A program made the position numbers and the translations under genes. The notes below the pieces were generated by a model. It saw only the letters and a program-made list of their open reading frames with translations. It ran no database searches and had not been told where the DNA came from. Below, one piece after another: positions 8,092-19,503 of a stretch of 64,000 nt of DNA. Origin of the DNA: DASWIP01 sp036397635. GTDB lineage: Bacteria; Actinomycetota; AC-67. The stretch spans positions 1-64,000 of the forward strand of contig DASWIP010000062.1 in the NCBI GenBank assembly GCA_036397635.1. Reading direction: 5' to 3'. The first letter of the stretch is position 1. Each line of letters starts with the position of its first letter.

Positions 8092-8325
8092 TCCTCATGA
8101 TTCGTGCGAAAAGCGCGCAGTCCTGCTCGCGAAGGGTACGCACCAGAGATACGCGGCATCGTCCGGACGCAACGCCGAGAGCGGACTAGTCCTTCTTACC
8201 GACCTCGAGTACCGCAAAACGGGCGGGGCGGAACCACCCCCATTGGGGCCTATTGGCGACCCGGGACGACGCCGACGATACGGGCAGGCACGGAAAGTCG
8301 GCGTGCGCCCACGCGGGGGAGCTTG
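8092..8325 (+). other. 234-bp leader before the TadE-like gene, structured but unassigned
   Basis: No ORF here is convincing. The 3' half (about 8205-8290) is dense in short complementary blocks (gggcgggg against ccaccccc, then ggcg...cgcc), so a folded leader RNA is plausible. The pieces GCAAAAC and GGGGCCTA loosely recall cyclic-di-GMP-I riboswitches, but the conserved order is not met, so I do not call one. Confidence 0.3.
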
Positions 8326-8892
8326 ATGGTCGGGAGAGAGATCGGAAGGAAGGCCAGACAGGAACGCGGAGCGGCCGCGACCGAGTTCGCGATCATCGCC
8401 CCGCTGTTCTTCATGCTCATCATGGGATTGATCACCGGCGGGCTCGCGCTGGACGGCAAGAACACCCTGACCAGCGCCGCGCGTGAGGCCGCCCGCTTCG
8501 GCGCAACGCTGGCGACGGAGTCAACCACCGGGATGCCCGACGACTGGTTCGAGGAGATCGCCACGGTGGCGACCCAGACCGCCGCCGGCCAGCTCGCGAA
8601 CGGCGTCGAGGGCCGCATGGTCTGCGTGGCCTACGTCGGCTACCGTCCGAGCCGCGCCTCGAGCACCGACTGGACGCGCAAGCGCGTCGAGACGTCCACG
8701 GGCGTGACGTACACGAACGGCAGCGTCGGCACCCCCTCGTCCTGGTGCTTCGACGACGGCCGGGGAACCGGCGGCGAGCGGCGCGTGCAAGTACTCGTCG
8801 AGCGGGACACATACCTGAACGCCGTCCTTGTTCACATGACCTTCAAGCTCACCGCCGACGCTACCGGGCGCTACGAGCCCGTGACGTCGTGA
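8326..8892 (+). CDS. TadE-like pseudopilin-type protein
   Basis: 188 residues with the TadE-like signature: a basic N-terminus, then RGAAATEFAIIAPLFFMLIM, where Glu sits just inside a single hydrophobic helix (about residues 16-38), as in type IVb pseudopilins processed by a prepilin peptidase. The rest is a small extracellular domain. I use ATG 8326 because ggggga lies 5 nt upstream and the hydrophobic segment follows at once; longer in-frame extensions lack signal-like sequence. The stop overlaps the next gene's GTG (GTGA). No TadA/B/C, RcpA or prepilin peptidase gene is in the window, so the rest of the export machine must be elsewhere. Confidence 0.82.
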   Translation: MVGREIGRKARQERGAAATEFAIIAPLFFMLIMGLITGGLALDGKNTLTSAAREAARFGATLATESTTGMPDDWFEEIATVATQTAAGQLANGVEGRMVCVAYVGYRPSRASSTDWTRKRVETSTGVTYTNGSVGTPSSWCFDDGRGTGGERRVQVLVERDTYLNAVLVHMTFKLTADATGRYEPVTS

Positions 8893-10586
8893 ACAGGCTC
8901 AGCGCGCGCGTGCGGGACGAACGCGGAGCCGTCCTGCTGATCTTCTCGATCCTTCTGGTCGTGCTCTGCATCGTGGTGGCGACCGTGCTCGACCTGGGCG
9001 CCCTGCGAGCCGATGCCAGCGAGGGTCAAAGCGTTGCCGACTTCGCGGCGACGGCCGGAGCGGCTGAGCTGGCCCCCGGCGGGGGCAGCTCGGTCCAAGA
9101 GGCGTGTCGCACCGCCTGGGGATACTTCCTCGCCAATTCCCCCGAAGCCCCGATGGGCCAGCCGGATCCGTGCGGCACCTTCCAGGGGATGCCGACGTGC
9201 ACGGCGCTGTCGCTTCCGCCGACACGATCGGCGATCGGCATCGTCGGGCCGTTCACGGTGACGATCAGCTACCCGATCCTCGACGCGGATCCGCTGATGG
9301 CCGGCCGCGTGGTCCAAGCCATCGACGGTGACGCCTGCAGTCGCATCGGAGTCACGATCAGCCGCCATCGAGCATACGGCTTCGGCGCGGTCACCGGCGC
9401 GAGCGGCCAGACCACCACCATGACCGCCGTCGCACGGTCGGGCGCGGACACGGGTGCTGCGACGCAGCCGGTTTCGTTGCTGCTCCTTGATCCCGCCGGG
9501 TGCAACGCGCTGAACGCAAGTGGGCAGGCGCGCGTCGTCATCGGTTCCAGCGGCGGCTATCCCGGGATCATCGCGATCGATTCCAGCGGCACTGAGCTGA
9601 ACGCGCCGCCCGGCCAGAGCGCTCGGAACTGTGGCGCGAACACCTATGTGATCGACGCGGTGGGCACCCAGAACTCGCTGATCGACGCCGGCAGCGGCTT
9701 CGACGACGAAGGGAACACCATCCCCGGAGCGATCTACAGCTTCGCCTTGATGCCCGGCCAGGGGAACACCAAAGCCTACGAGGAGGCCGACGTGTTCGCG
9801 GGACGACTCACGCCGCGGCCGATCGGGCACGAGCGGATCACGCGTGCACCGGTGGATCACCGGTACAACTGCAAGATCCAGAACGCGTGCGTGCGTGCCG
9901 CGACGGAAACAGCGCAGATCGACGCCCTGCGGGCCTACGTCGGGACGTCGGGTGCCCCGCCCGGGTTCAGGGAGTTCCCCCGGGACATGCTCGGCGGGCA
10001 GTGCAGCATGCAGCCATCGACCCCGGCGGTGCTGTTCCTGGGCGACTGGTGGATCAACTGCACGAACTTCTCCCTGGCCAACACGGCGACGTTCACCGGC
10101 GGCAACGTGATCTTCCAGGGGAACGTGACAGTCGGATCCTCAGGCGGCATCATCATGAACCCCGTTCCGACCACCGACCGGTGGGTGTACTTCCGCAACG
10201 GCTCGTTCACCAAGAATTCGCAGGCGTCGATCAACCTCGACCGGACATTCGTCTACCTCAACAATGGCCGTATCTCGTTCGGAGCCGGTTCGGGCATCAC
10301 GCGGTGGATCGCTCCACTCGAGGGTCCCTTCGAGGACCTGACGTTGTGGTCCGAGTCAACACTGCAGCACGACCTCGGCGGTCAGGCGTCGTTGGAACTC
10401 GTCGGCGTGTTCTTCACACCGAACGCCCTGCCCTTCCGATACACGGGGCAGGGCGGCCAGAACCAAGCCGACGCGCAATTCATCGCCTACCGGATGGAGG
10501 TCACGGGGCAAGGTACCTTGATGATGACGGTGAACCCGGACCGATCCGTGCCGATCCCGCTCAGCGGCATCGGCCTTATCCGGTAG
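8889..10586 (+). CDS. TadG-like surface protein
   Basis: 565 residues. The N-terminus RDERGAVLLIFSILLVV is the Flp/Tad TadG-like membrane anchor (about residues 9-31), followed by a Ser/Ala-rich stretch resembling the vWA-less TadG group. The large C-terminal part (about 200-565) is predicted extracellular, rich in Gly, Ser, Thr and Asn, with beta-strand-like repeats near its end. GTG 8889 overlaps the TadE stop by 4 nt, so both are translated together. It may be a minor pilin or an adhesin-like cap. No metal-ion-dependent adhesion motif is obvious. Confidence 0.75.
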   Translation: MNRLSARVRDERGAVLLIFSILLVVLCIVVATVLDLGALRADASEGQSVADFAATAGAAELAPGGGSSVQEACRTAWGYFLANSPEAPMGQPDPCGTFQGMPTCTALSLPPTRSAIGIVGPFTVTISYPILDADPLMAGRVVQAIDGDACSRIGVTISRHRAYGFGAVTGASGQTTTMTAVARSGADTGAATQPVSLLLLDPAGCNALNASGQARVVIGSSGGYPGIIAIDSSGTELNAPPGQSARNCGANTYVIDAVGTQNSLIDAGSGFDDEGNTIPGAIYSFALMPGQGNTKAYEEADVFAGRLTPRPIGHERITRAPVDHRYNCKIQNACVRAATETAQIDALRAYVGTSGAPPGFREFPRDMLGGQCSMQPSTPAVLFLGDWWINCTNFSLANTATFTGGNVIFQGNVTVGSSGGIIMNPVPTTDRWVYFRNGSFTKNSQASINLDRTFVYLNNGRISFGAGSGITRWIAPLEGPFEDLTLWSESTLQHDLGGQASLELVGVFFTPNALPFRYTGQGGQNQADAQFIAYRMEVTGQGTLMMTVNPDRSVPIPLSGIGLIR

Positions 10587-10598
10587 TCGGGCGCGTGG

Positions 10599-11135
10599 TC
10601 AGCCCTTGTTCTCGTACACGGGCACGATCATGCCGCGCGCGATCGCCTGCATGAACAGGTTGAAGCCGAGCAGCGCAGGCGGAGCGTTCTCGTTAAGGTC
10701 GAGCTTCTCGGTCCCGACCGCGTGGACGACGAAGAAGTAGCGGTGCGGGCCATGACCCGGCGGTGGCGCGGCGCCGAGGAACCCGGTCAGTCCGCCGTCG
10801 TTACGGAGTTGGATCGCGCCGTCGGGCAGCCCGGACCCCTTCTCGTCCCCCGCGCCGGCCGGCAGCGACGTGACGCTCGCGGGGATGTTGAAGACCGACC
10901 AGTGCCAGAACCCGCTCGCGGTGGGCGCGTCCGGATCGAAGCAGGTGACTGCGAAGCTGCGCGTTTCGGCGGGGAAACCTCTCCAGGAGAGCTGCGGTGA
11001 GACGTCCTCGCCTCCGGCGCCGAAGATACCGCTGAGCTGAGGCGTGGGGAGTGTCTCGCCGTCGCGGACGTCCTCGCTCGTCACCTGGAACGAGGGAAGT
11101 TTCGGCGATGCAGCATAGGGATCGTAGGTCTTCAT
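10599..11135 (-). CDS. YbhB/YbcL-family PEBP-like protein
   Basis: 178-residue phosphatidylethanolamine-binding-protein fold (Raf-kinase-inhibitor-like bacterial family). Typical marks are GGEDVSPQLSW (41-51), CFDPDAPTASGFWHW (65-79), where the DPDAP and HW positions line the anion pocket, and GPHRYFFVVHA (128-138). No signal peptide, so cytoplasmic. Biochemical role of the bacterial family is unsettled; ligand binding rather than catalysis is usual. It converges on the TadG-like gene with 12 bp between stops. Confidence 0.88.
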   Translation of the reverse strand: MKTYDPYAASPKLPSFQVTSEDVRDGETLPTPQLSGIFGAGGEDVSPQLSWRGFPAETRSFAVTCFDPDAPTASGFWHWSVFNIPASVTSLPAGAGDEKGSGLPDGAIQLRNDGGLTGFLGAAPPPGHGPHRYFFVVHAVGTEKLDLNENAPPALLGFNLFMQAIARGMIVPVYENKG

Positions 11136-11205
11136 CGCGGACCTCCTCGGCCATCGCTTGCGCTCGAACCCTACTCCGCCGCGCGCGCCGGATGCACCCG
11201 AGGGG

Positions 11206-12042
11206 TCAGACGGTGAGGTCGAGCGCGACGCCGGCGATCAGCATCAACGGGTACGGGCCCGCGTAGCGCGCCTCGAAATCGAGCCGACCTCCGAGCGACA
11301 CGAACGGCTCGATCTCGTCCTCGATGGTGCCGGAGGCGGAGGGCATCGAGTAATCGAGCTCGGCTTCGCCGACGGCCTGCACCGCCGCGTCCATCATCCC
11401 GACGACGAGTTGCCGCGGCGTCTCCCACGACAGCGTGATCCCCTCGGCGTGGCCCACCGGCCCTGCGTAGGCGTGGGTTCCGCCGTCGAAGTGCGTCTGG
11501 TCGAAGTCGAAGACCTCGCCGGTGCCGACGGGTGTGCATCGGTGCGAGCCTCCGACGCGAACGTCGGCACCCCACCAGTCGTTCGGGAACGCGCGCCCAC
11601 CGTCGGATCCGAATCCCACGAGGAAATAGGTGCCGGGCGCCAGACCGGGACGAGGATGCGCCGCTTGGTGGTAGAAGGGTCCGTCGGGGCCCGGATGCTC
11701 CTGGCGGGCGACACGCGTTCCGTCGACGTCCACCACGACCGCGCGCGGCGCTGAGCCCACAGACTCGACGCGGAACGACACGATGTCCAAGGTCGCGGCG
11801 TCGATGATCAGCATGCCCTGCGCGAGGTGCCAGCTCTCCGGCCCGGCAAAGCGTCCGGGACGGCCGCCGTGCTTCTCGATCGAGACGAAGTCCGTTCCTT
11901 CGGGAAGCTCGAGGCGCGCGGCGCTGTACCCGGGGGTCGGGCCCCCGAACACGCAGGTCGTGATCGCGGCGGCGCGCGCGCCCAGCGTGCTCGACAGGGT
12001 CGCGAGCAGCGTAGCGAGAACGAGCACCCTCCGGCCGGTCAT
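11206..12042 (-). CDS. Exported protein of unknown function
   Basis: 278 residues; I place the start at ATG 12042, where a signal peptide follows immediately (MTGRRVLVLATLLATLSS, cleavage near ARA-A). The mature part has few Cys, several Trp/Tyr-Gly patches (DWWGADVRVGG, SWETPRQLVVG) and a beta-rich look. I recognise no family. The much longer open frame upstream of 12042 lacks signal-like features. The gene is divergent from the PQQ-propeller gene, and an exact 12-bp inverted repeat lies between the two starts, hinting at shared control. Confidence 0.65.
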   Translation of the reverse strand: MTGRRVLVLATLLATLSSTLGARAAAITTCVFGGPTPGYSAARLELPEGTDFVSIEKHGGRPGRFAGPESWHLAQGMLIIDAATLDIVSFRVESVGSAPRAVVVDVDGTRVARQEHPGPDGPFYHQAAHPRPGLAPGTYFLVGFGSDGGRAFPNDWWGADVRVGGSHRCTPVGTGEVFDFDQTHFDGGTHAYAGPVGHAEGITLSWETPRQLVVGMMDAAVQAVGEAELDYSMPSASGTIEDEIEPFVSLGGRLDFEARYAGPYPLMLIAGVALDLTV

Positions 12043-12066
12043 GACCTCATGTTTGGCGCTTCCCCG

Positions 12067-12173
12067 GCAGATTCCTCCCTCGGACACAGGGGGATTCCCG
12101 CGGCCCGGCCGATGCGGCTGAGTACGAGGGTTCGGGCAGGAGACGACGGCCACGTGGCGAAGGAGGAATCTGC
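12067..12173. promoter_or_regulatory. 12-bp perfect inverted repeat in a divergent promoter
   Basis: gcagattcctcc (12067-12078) and ggaggaatctgc (12162-12173) are exact reverse complements, 83 nt apart, one near each divergent start (12042 minus, 12203 plus). Each arm gives AGGAGGAATCTGC in the 5' leader of its own gene. It may be a pair of operator sites, or the closing stem of an RNA fold. Confidence 0.55.
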
Positions 12174-12202
12174 ACGGACCGCCGACGATAGAACGGCCTC
12201 TG

Positions 12203-13825
12203 GTGACGGATATCTCCTTGACGAACAGACGGGCAGCAGCCGGGGCCCTGGTGCTGGCGCTGCTGGTGTCGGGCGCGGTTTCGTCGCACGCGCACGAGGT
12301 GTCCTGCGCGCCCCCATTGCCCTTCGGCGGGGACTGGTCGCAGATCGCCAACCAGCCGACCGGCGATCGCGTGCAGCCCAACGAGAGGATCATCGACGCC
12401 TCGCTGGCGGCCACGCTGGCCCCGGCGTGGACCTTCGACGCGGATCGCTGGACCCTGATGCAGAACAACGAGATCACCGGCTATCCGATCATCGCCGACG
12501 GGTGCGTCTACGTCGGCTCGTCGCTGGCCACGTTCGGGCCCGAAGGCTGGGTCTTCGCGATCAACGCCGACACCGGCGAGCTGGTGTGGCGCCTGAAGAC
12601 CAAAGGCGGGGTGTACAACACGGTCGCGGTGAACGATGGCGTGGTCTATGCGTTCGTGTCTCGCGTCTCCAGCCCCTACGTCGCGGCGATCGACCAGCAG
12701 ACCGGACAGGTGATCTGGGAGACCACGGTCGATAACCAGATCGGCTCGGACGCGGTCGCAAGCCCGGTCGTATACGACGGGATGGTGTGGGTGGGCGTCT
12801 CCGGCACCGCGGCCGAGGTCAATGAGGGCGACCGTTCAACCTTTCAGGGGAACCAAGTGCTGCTCGACGCCGAGACCGGCGCGGAGCTGAGCAAGACATG
12901 GACGATCCCACCGGAGTTTTGGCTCGACGAGTACGCCGGCGGAGCGGTGTGGTCGACGATGGCGGTCGATCCCGAGACCTCGTACGGCTATGTCGGCACC
13001 GGAAACCCGTTCGACTACGACAGCGAGTACGAAACGACGAACTCGATCCTGAAGATGGACCTGGCGCGCGCGCGCGACGCCGAAGGCAACGCGGTGCCGT
13101 CGCAGACGGTCACGAACCCGACGTTCGGCGAGATCGTTGACTTCTATAAGGGCACCATCGAGGAGTACCTGCCGGCGGCAGCCGACGTTGTGCCCTGTCA
13201 GGAACTCGAGGAGATCTCCGGCGTGTTCGCCCTCGGCCTTGAGTGCCTGCACCTCGACCTGGACTTCGGCGCGATGCCGAACATCTTCCGCGACGATTCG
13301 GGACGCAAACTGGTGGGCGCCGGCCAGAAGTCCGGGGTGTATCACGCCGTGGACGCCGCGACGATGGAGCCCGTGTGGACCTCGCTGCTCGGCGTGCCAT
13401 CGCCGGTCGGCGGGATCGTCGGGTCGGCCGCCTACGACGGGCAGGACATCATCGGGCCGCACACCATCGGCGGCTACCTGTGGTCGGTCGAGAAGAACCA
13501 GGGCGACCTGAACTGGGTCTCGCCGGTCGGCTCGGGCATCAACTGGGGGCCTCCAGTCACGATCGCGAACCGGATCGCCTACACCGTGGACCTGGCCGGG
13601 TTCCTAGACGCCTACGACGTGCAGACCGGGCTGCCGCTGCTGCACCGGCCGCTATTCCTCGGCGCCGACACCCGGGAGCGCCCGCCGCTGTCCTGGGGCG
13701 GGGTTTCGATCGCGCGCGGCACGGTCTATGCGAGCGCCGGCGTCGGGCTCACCTCGGCGGGGATGCCGTCGTTGCCGACCGGCTTCGTGATCGCCTTCCG
13801 GCCCACCGGGATCCCCCGGCCGTAG
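12203..13825 (+). CDS. Exported PQQ-type beta-propeller protein
   Basis: 540 residues with a signal peptide (residues 8-30, cleavage after SHA). The body has repeated propeller blades of the PQQ/BamB kind: DGCVYVGSSLATFG-EGWVFAINADTGELVW, then AAIDQQTGQVIW, LLDAETGAEL, and later YHAVDAATMEPVW and LDAYDVQTGLPLL. It could be a quinoprotein dehydrogenase-like enzyme or a non-catalytic scaffold. Cysteines are few and no cytochrome c motif is present. GTG 12203 is used because the signal peptide begins there; a TTG a few codons later is possible. It stands alone downstream of a divergent exported-protein gene. Confidence 0.8.
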   Translation: MTDISLTNRRAAAGALVLALLVSGAVSSHAHEVSCAPPLPFGGDWSQIANQPTGDRVQPNERIIDASLAATLAPAWTFDADRWTLMQNNEITGYPIIADGCVYVGSSLATFGPEGWVFAINADTGELVWRLKTKGGVYNTVAVNDGVVYAFVSRVSSPYVAAIDQQTGQVIWETTVDNQIGSDAVASPVVYDGMVWVGVSGTAAEVNEGDRSTFQGNQVLLDAETGAELSKTWTIPPEFWLDEYAGGAVWSTMAVDPETSYGYVGTGNPFDYDSEYETTNSILKMDLARARDAEGNAVPSQTVTNPTFGEIVDFYKGTIEEYLPAAADVVPCQELEEISGVFALGLECLHLDLDFGAMPNIFRDDSGRKLVGAGQKSGVYHAVDAATMEPVWTSLLGVPSPVGGIVGSAAYDGQDIIGPHTIGGYLWSVEKNQGDLNWVSPVGSGINWGPPVTIANRIAYTVDLAGFLDAYDVQTGLPLLHRPLFLGADTRERPPLSWGGVSIARGTVYASAGVGLTSAGMPSLPTGFVIAFRPTGIPRP

Positions 13826-13865
13826 CGCGATCGACCGTCAGGCCGAACGGCGAACGTCGGACCAC

Positions 13866-14072
13866 TCAGGCTGAGCGGCGGCCGTCGGACCCGAGCACCA
13901 GCTTCGCCAGCTGCTTGCCGTTCTTGGACTCGGGGTGGGTCGCGAGCACGTGCTCGGCGATATAGGGAACCGAACCCTGCGCGCGGCAGGCTGGGCAGGT
14001 GATGATGTCGTCGGACGGGCGCGCGCCCAGGATGAGCGCCACCCGGTCCCAGTCGATCGTCCCCCTCCGCAT
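13866..14072 (-). CDS. Small zinc-finger-like hypothetical protein
   Basis: About 68 residues from ATG 14072; an in-frame ATG at 14105 would add 11. It has a compact CPAC-X12-H-X4-H pattern (CPACRAQGSVPYIAEHVLATH region), which could coordinate zinc like a small C2H2 finger, followed by a Lys-rich end (SKNGKQLAKLVLG). It converges on the propeller gene. No family name is recognised. Coding is supported by the ordered Cys/His spacing and normal codon use, not by a strong ribosome site. Confidence 0.55.
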   Translation of the reverse strand: MRRGTIDWDRVALILGARPSDDIITCPACRAQGSVPYIAEHVLATHPESKNGKQLAKLVLGSDGRRSA

Positions 14073-14338
14073 GCTCCATAGCGTACCCGCACGCGGCGGA
14101 TCCATGCCTGGGAGTTTCTCTCAGCGTCCACGAAAGCGCAGCCGCCGGTCCTCGGCTCGCATGATTCCCCGCGAGCGCGTCGGGACATCCCGAAGGGACG
14201 GGCAGGCATGACCCGAGAACGCTGGTACCCGTTGGGAGGCACGAAGATCCGCCCCCGCTCGTTGTGGCGACACCAGCAGGGGTGTGCTCCTCCGGCGCGA
14301 AACCTCAGATCGAGGAACGTTTGGAAGGAGCAACGATC

Positions 14339-16471
14339 ATGCGCCGAGGACCGCTGCTGCTAGCGCTCGTGTTCGTGCTGCCCGTCAGCCTGCTGCCGGC
14401 GTCGCCGGCGGGGCCGGTCGAGGATGCGATCGGATGCGATCCGCTGGATACCGCGCGCTGCCTGCTGCCATGGCCCAACGACTACTTCGCCACAACCTCC
14501 GAGACAGACACCGGCAAGCGTCTGAACCTCAACCCGGCGCAGATGCCGCGCAACATCGCCGGCGTGCCGATCGATCCGACCGACTACAACCGAAACGACG
14601 GGTTCTCGCCTGGCTCGCTGATCGTGACGAAGGTGCCCGGCCTGGACACGCCGGAGGCATTCGCCAACACCGATCCTGTCACGCTGCTCGACCTTGGTCG
14701 CTACATGGACCCGGACGCCCCCGTGGTCGTCGTCGACGCAGAGACGGGCGAGCGCCACCCGATCTGGGTCGAGATCGACCGGGCCACCGATCTGGAGGGG
14801 GCTCCGCCGTCCCCGGCGGACACAACACTGCTGATGCGGCCGAGCGTCAACTTCCGGGAGGGCGCGCGGTACATCGTCACGCTTCGCAACCTGCTCGACG
14901 CCGACGGCGACCTGATCCCCGCGAGGGCCGCGTTCGCCGCGTTGCGAGACGGCACCGGCGACACGACTCGACAAGCTCATTACGACCAGACGATCTTCCC
15001 GGCACTCGGCGCCGCCGGCATCGCACGCGACGATCTGTACCTCGCTTGGGATTTCACGGTCGCCAGCGAACGGAACCTCACCGAGCGGATGCTCGCGATC
15101 CGCGACGACGCCTTCGGCCAGTTCGGCGATCACGACCTGGACGACGGCATCGTCCAAGGCATCTCGCCGGACTTCGTCGTCGACGAGGTCACCGAACAGC
15201 TGCCATGCAGACCCGAGGTGGAGATCGACGTTCCGCCCGTCGCGTGCAACGAGCAGGGCGAGCTGGACGCGCGCATCATGCGTCGCGTCGAAGGGCGGAT
15301 CCTCGTTCCCTGTTACCTGGACCTGCCTGGATGTCCACCGGGAGGTCGCTTCTACTACGCGCTTCCGGGACAGACCATCCCGTCGCGGACGCCCCCCAAC
15401 GTCGCCGTGGCACCGTTCGTCTGCAACATCCCGGCGGGTGCTGCGGACGGCGAGCGATACCGGCCGTCGCTGTACGGTCACGGCTTGTTCGGCGATGCCG
15501 GTCAAGTCAACTCGGGGAAGCTGTACGACCTCGGCGCGTTCGGTCTTGCCTTCTGTGCAACCGATTGGAGCGGCATGGCGACCGAGGACGTCCCCAACGC
15601 GATCTCGATCCTGGCCGATCTCAGCCGGTTCTCGACGCTGGCAGACCGGGTGCAACAGGGGATGCTGAACTTCCTGTTCCTCGGACGGGCCATGATCCAT
15701 CCAAGCGGCTTCTGCGCGAGGAGCGCGTTCCAGGTCGACGGTGCGTGCGTGTTCGACACCAGCGAGCTGTTCTACAACGGGGGGAGTCAAGGCGGCATCA
15801 TCGGGGGAGCGCTGACCGCCGTGGCGCCCGACTTCACGCGCGCCCACCTCGGTGTCCCCGCGATGAATTATTCGACGCTGCTGCGCCGAAGCGTGGACTT
15901 CGACATCTTCGCCGAGGTGATGTACCGCACCTATCCCGATGAATTGGAGCGCCCGCTGATCATCTCGATGATCCAGACGCTGTGGGATCGCGCCGAGTCG
16001 AACGGGTACGCTCATCACATCGTGGGCGAACCGCTCCCGGACACGCCCACCCACGAGGTTCTGCTGACGCCGGCGTTCGGCGACCATCAGGTCACCAACT
16101 GGGCGACCGACGTGATGGCGCGAACACTGGGTGTCTCGATGCGGATGCCCGCCGTCGATCCTGGGCGGCACCCCGCCGGAAACAACGCCTACTGGGGGAT
16201 CCCGGTGATACAGACCTATCCATTCGGTGGCTCGGCGATGGTCGTCGGAGAGATCGGCCCTCTGCGTGAGGTTGACGGGAGCACACGCGGGACCACGCCG
16301 CCGCCGGTCGAGAACGTGCCGAACCGCCTCGGCGTCGACCCGCACGGGCCCGACTGGAGCGAGACGCTCGACGCCTATCTCGCGATCGCGTCGTTCCTCA
16401 GCTCCGACGGGTGGTTGCCCGCGGTATGCGGCACTGCGCCGTGTTACCTCGACGGTTGGTCGGGGCCATAG
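14339..16471 (+). CDS. Large exported hydrolase, bacterial-lipase-like
   Basis: 710 residues from ATG 14339, with ggaaggag about 8 nt upstream and a signal peptide at the start (MRRGPLLLALVFVLPVSLLP). An N-terminal region with CDPLDTARCLLPWPNDYF, then IDPTDYNRNDGFSPGS, resembles the N-terminal domain of large secreted bacterial lipases and esterases. A nucleophile motif NGGSQGG puts Ser483 in the catalytic elbow, with HGLFGDAGQ earlier (about 381) as oxyanion region and GDHQVTN (about 581-587) as likely base region. The substrate is not known. It stands alone between small genes. Confidence 0.75.
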   Translation: MRRGPLLLALVFVLPVSLLPASPAGPVEDAIGCDPLDTARCLLPWPNDYFATTSETDTGKRLNLNPAQMPRNIAGVPIDPTDYNRNDGFSPGSLIVTKVPGLDTPEAFANTDPVTLLDLGRYMDPDAPVVVVDAETGERHPIWVEIDRATDLEGAPPSPADTTLLMRPSVNFREGARYIVTLRNLLDADGDLIPARAAFAALRDGTGDTTRQAHYDQTIFPALGAAGIARDDLYLAWDFTVASERNLTERMLAIRDDAFGQFGDHDLDDGIVQGISPDFVVDEVTEQLPCRPEVEIDVPPVACNEQGELDARIMRRVEGRILVPCYLDLPGCPPGGRFYYALPGQTIPSRTPPNVAVAPFVCNIPAGAADGERYRPSLYGHGLFGDAGQVNSGKLYDLGAFGLAFCATDWSGMATEDVPNAISILADLSRFSTLADRVQQGMLNFLFLGRAMIHPSGFCARSAFQVDGACVFDTSELFYNGGSQGGIIGGALTAVAPDFTRAHLGVPAMNYSTLLRRSVDFDIFAEVMYRTYPDELERPLIISMIQTLWDRAESNGYAHHIVGEPLPDTPTHEVLLTPAFGDHQVTNWATDVMARTLGVSMRMPAVDPGRHPAGNNAYWGIPVIQTYPFGGSAMVVGEIGPLREVDGSTRGTTPPPVENVPNRLGVDPHGPDWSETLDAYLAIASFLSSDGWLPAVCGTAPCYLDGWSGP

Positions 16472-16584
16472 CGGGACAGCCGCGGCGGAGCGCCTTTCCG
16501 GTCCGCCGTTCGAGCAAGTAAAGTTCATGCTCGCCCCACCAGGGCCACAAGGGTAGGAAGACAACGACCATCGGAGGGAACCTG

Positions 16585-18095
<1,511 letters not shown>

Positions 18096-18099
<4 letters not shown>

Positions 18100-19463
18100 G
18101 CGAGATCCCCGCGATCCTCGAGCGCGTTCTATCTATGTCGAAGGCCGACGCATGCATCGTGATCGGCGCGCGCCGATCCACCGCGAACGTGCGCTGGGCG
18201 AACAATACTTCGACCACCAACGGCCTCGCCGAGAGCGAGGATCTGGTGATCATCTCGATCATCGACGAGCGCGTGGGGACGATCGCGCGCAACCACTTCC
18301 CCGACGAGCAGCTCGAGGACCTGGTGCGCGAGTCCGAGGCCGCGTGCGACGGCAAGCCGGCGGCGGAGGATGCGATGCCGCTGCTCGAAGGGGACGGAAC
18401 GCCGCCGGCCGACTGGAGCGCGCCGCCGGCAGCGACCACGCTGGGGGTGTTCCGGGGATTCTCCGAAGGCCTCGCCGACCTGTTCGGGCGCGCGAGCAGC
18501 ACCGGCATGAAGCTGTTCGGGTACGCCGAGCACGAGACCACCACCTACTGGCTCGCGACGTCCTCGGGTCTGCGAAAGCGCTACACCCAGCCCGCCGGGA
18601 AAGTGGAGATCACCGGGAAGTCCAACGACTACCTGCGATCGTCGTGGGCGGGGCAGGTCACCACGACCTTCACCGACCTCGATCTAGAGGGGATGTACGC
18701 CAAGCTCGAGCAGCGCTTGGACTGGTCGAAGACCATGCTGAAGCTCGAGCCGGGGCGCTACGAAGTGCTGCTCGAACCAGCCGCCGTCGCCGACATGGGC
18801 CTGTACCAGATGTACGAGAGCGCCGCGCGAGATGCGGACGAGGGACGCACCGTGTTCAGCAAGCCGGGCGGCGGCAACCGCATCGGCGAGAAGCTCATGG
18901 CCGGGTCCGTGTCGTTGTACTCCGACCCGCACGAGCCCGGCCTCGAGGTCCTGCCGTTCTCGCTCGCCATGGGTTCGAGCAGCTTCCAATCCGTGTTCGA
19001 CAACGGGTTGGAGACGGGGCGATCCGAATGGGTACGCGACGGTGTGCTCCGCGCGCTGATCACGACCAGGTACTGGGCGCAACGAACCGGCGCGCCCGGG
19101 CCGGTGCCGTTCGTCCCGAACATGATCATGCCCGGCGACGGCCCGAGCCTGGACGACATGATCGCGCGCACCAAGCGCGCGCTGCTCGTCACGTCGTTCT
19201 GGTACATCCGCGAGGTGGACCCGCAGACCTTGCTGCTGACGGGGCTGACGCGCGATGGCGTGTTCCTGATCGAGGACGGAGAGGTGAAGGGCGCGGTCAA
19301 CAACTTCCGCTACAACATGAGCCCCGTGCAAATGTTCGCGAATGTGACCGAGGTGGGTTCGTCGGTGCCGACTGCGACGCGCGAGTTCGAGATCGCGCTG
19401 TGCAAGTTCCCGGCGGTCCGCGTGCGCGACTTCTTCATGAGCTCGGTGAGCGAGGCGACCTAG
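18096..19463 (+). CDS. tldE: TldE/PmbA-family partner subunit
   Basis: 455 residues, related to TldD but without a HEXXXH site, as expected for the non-catalytic TldE/PmbA partner. It has the family core (VLLEPAAVADMGLYQMYES, GLEVLPFSLAMGSSSFQSVFDNG, FVPNMIMPGDGP and NFRYNMSPVQMF). It starts at ATG 18096, overlapping the TldD stop by 4 nt, so equal synthesis of the two subunits is likely. No precursor-peptide or RiPP enzyme gene adjoins, so the local substrate is unknown. Confidence 0.88.
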
Positions 19464-19503
19464 CCCGCCCGGGCGCGCGCGATGATGGAGCCCGCGCGCG
19501 CGA

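Noticed and set aside
8205..8290. Possible cyclic-di-GMP-I riboswitch before the TadE-like gene
   Set aside because: Isolated words match but the conserved order and the tetraloop-receptor pieces do not; only kept as an unassigned structured leader.
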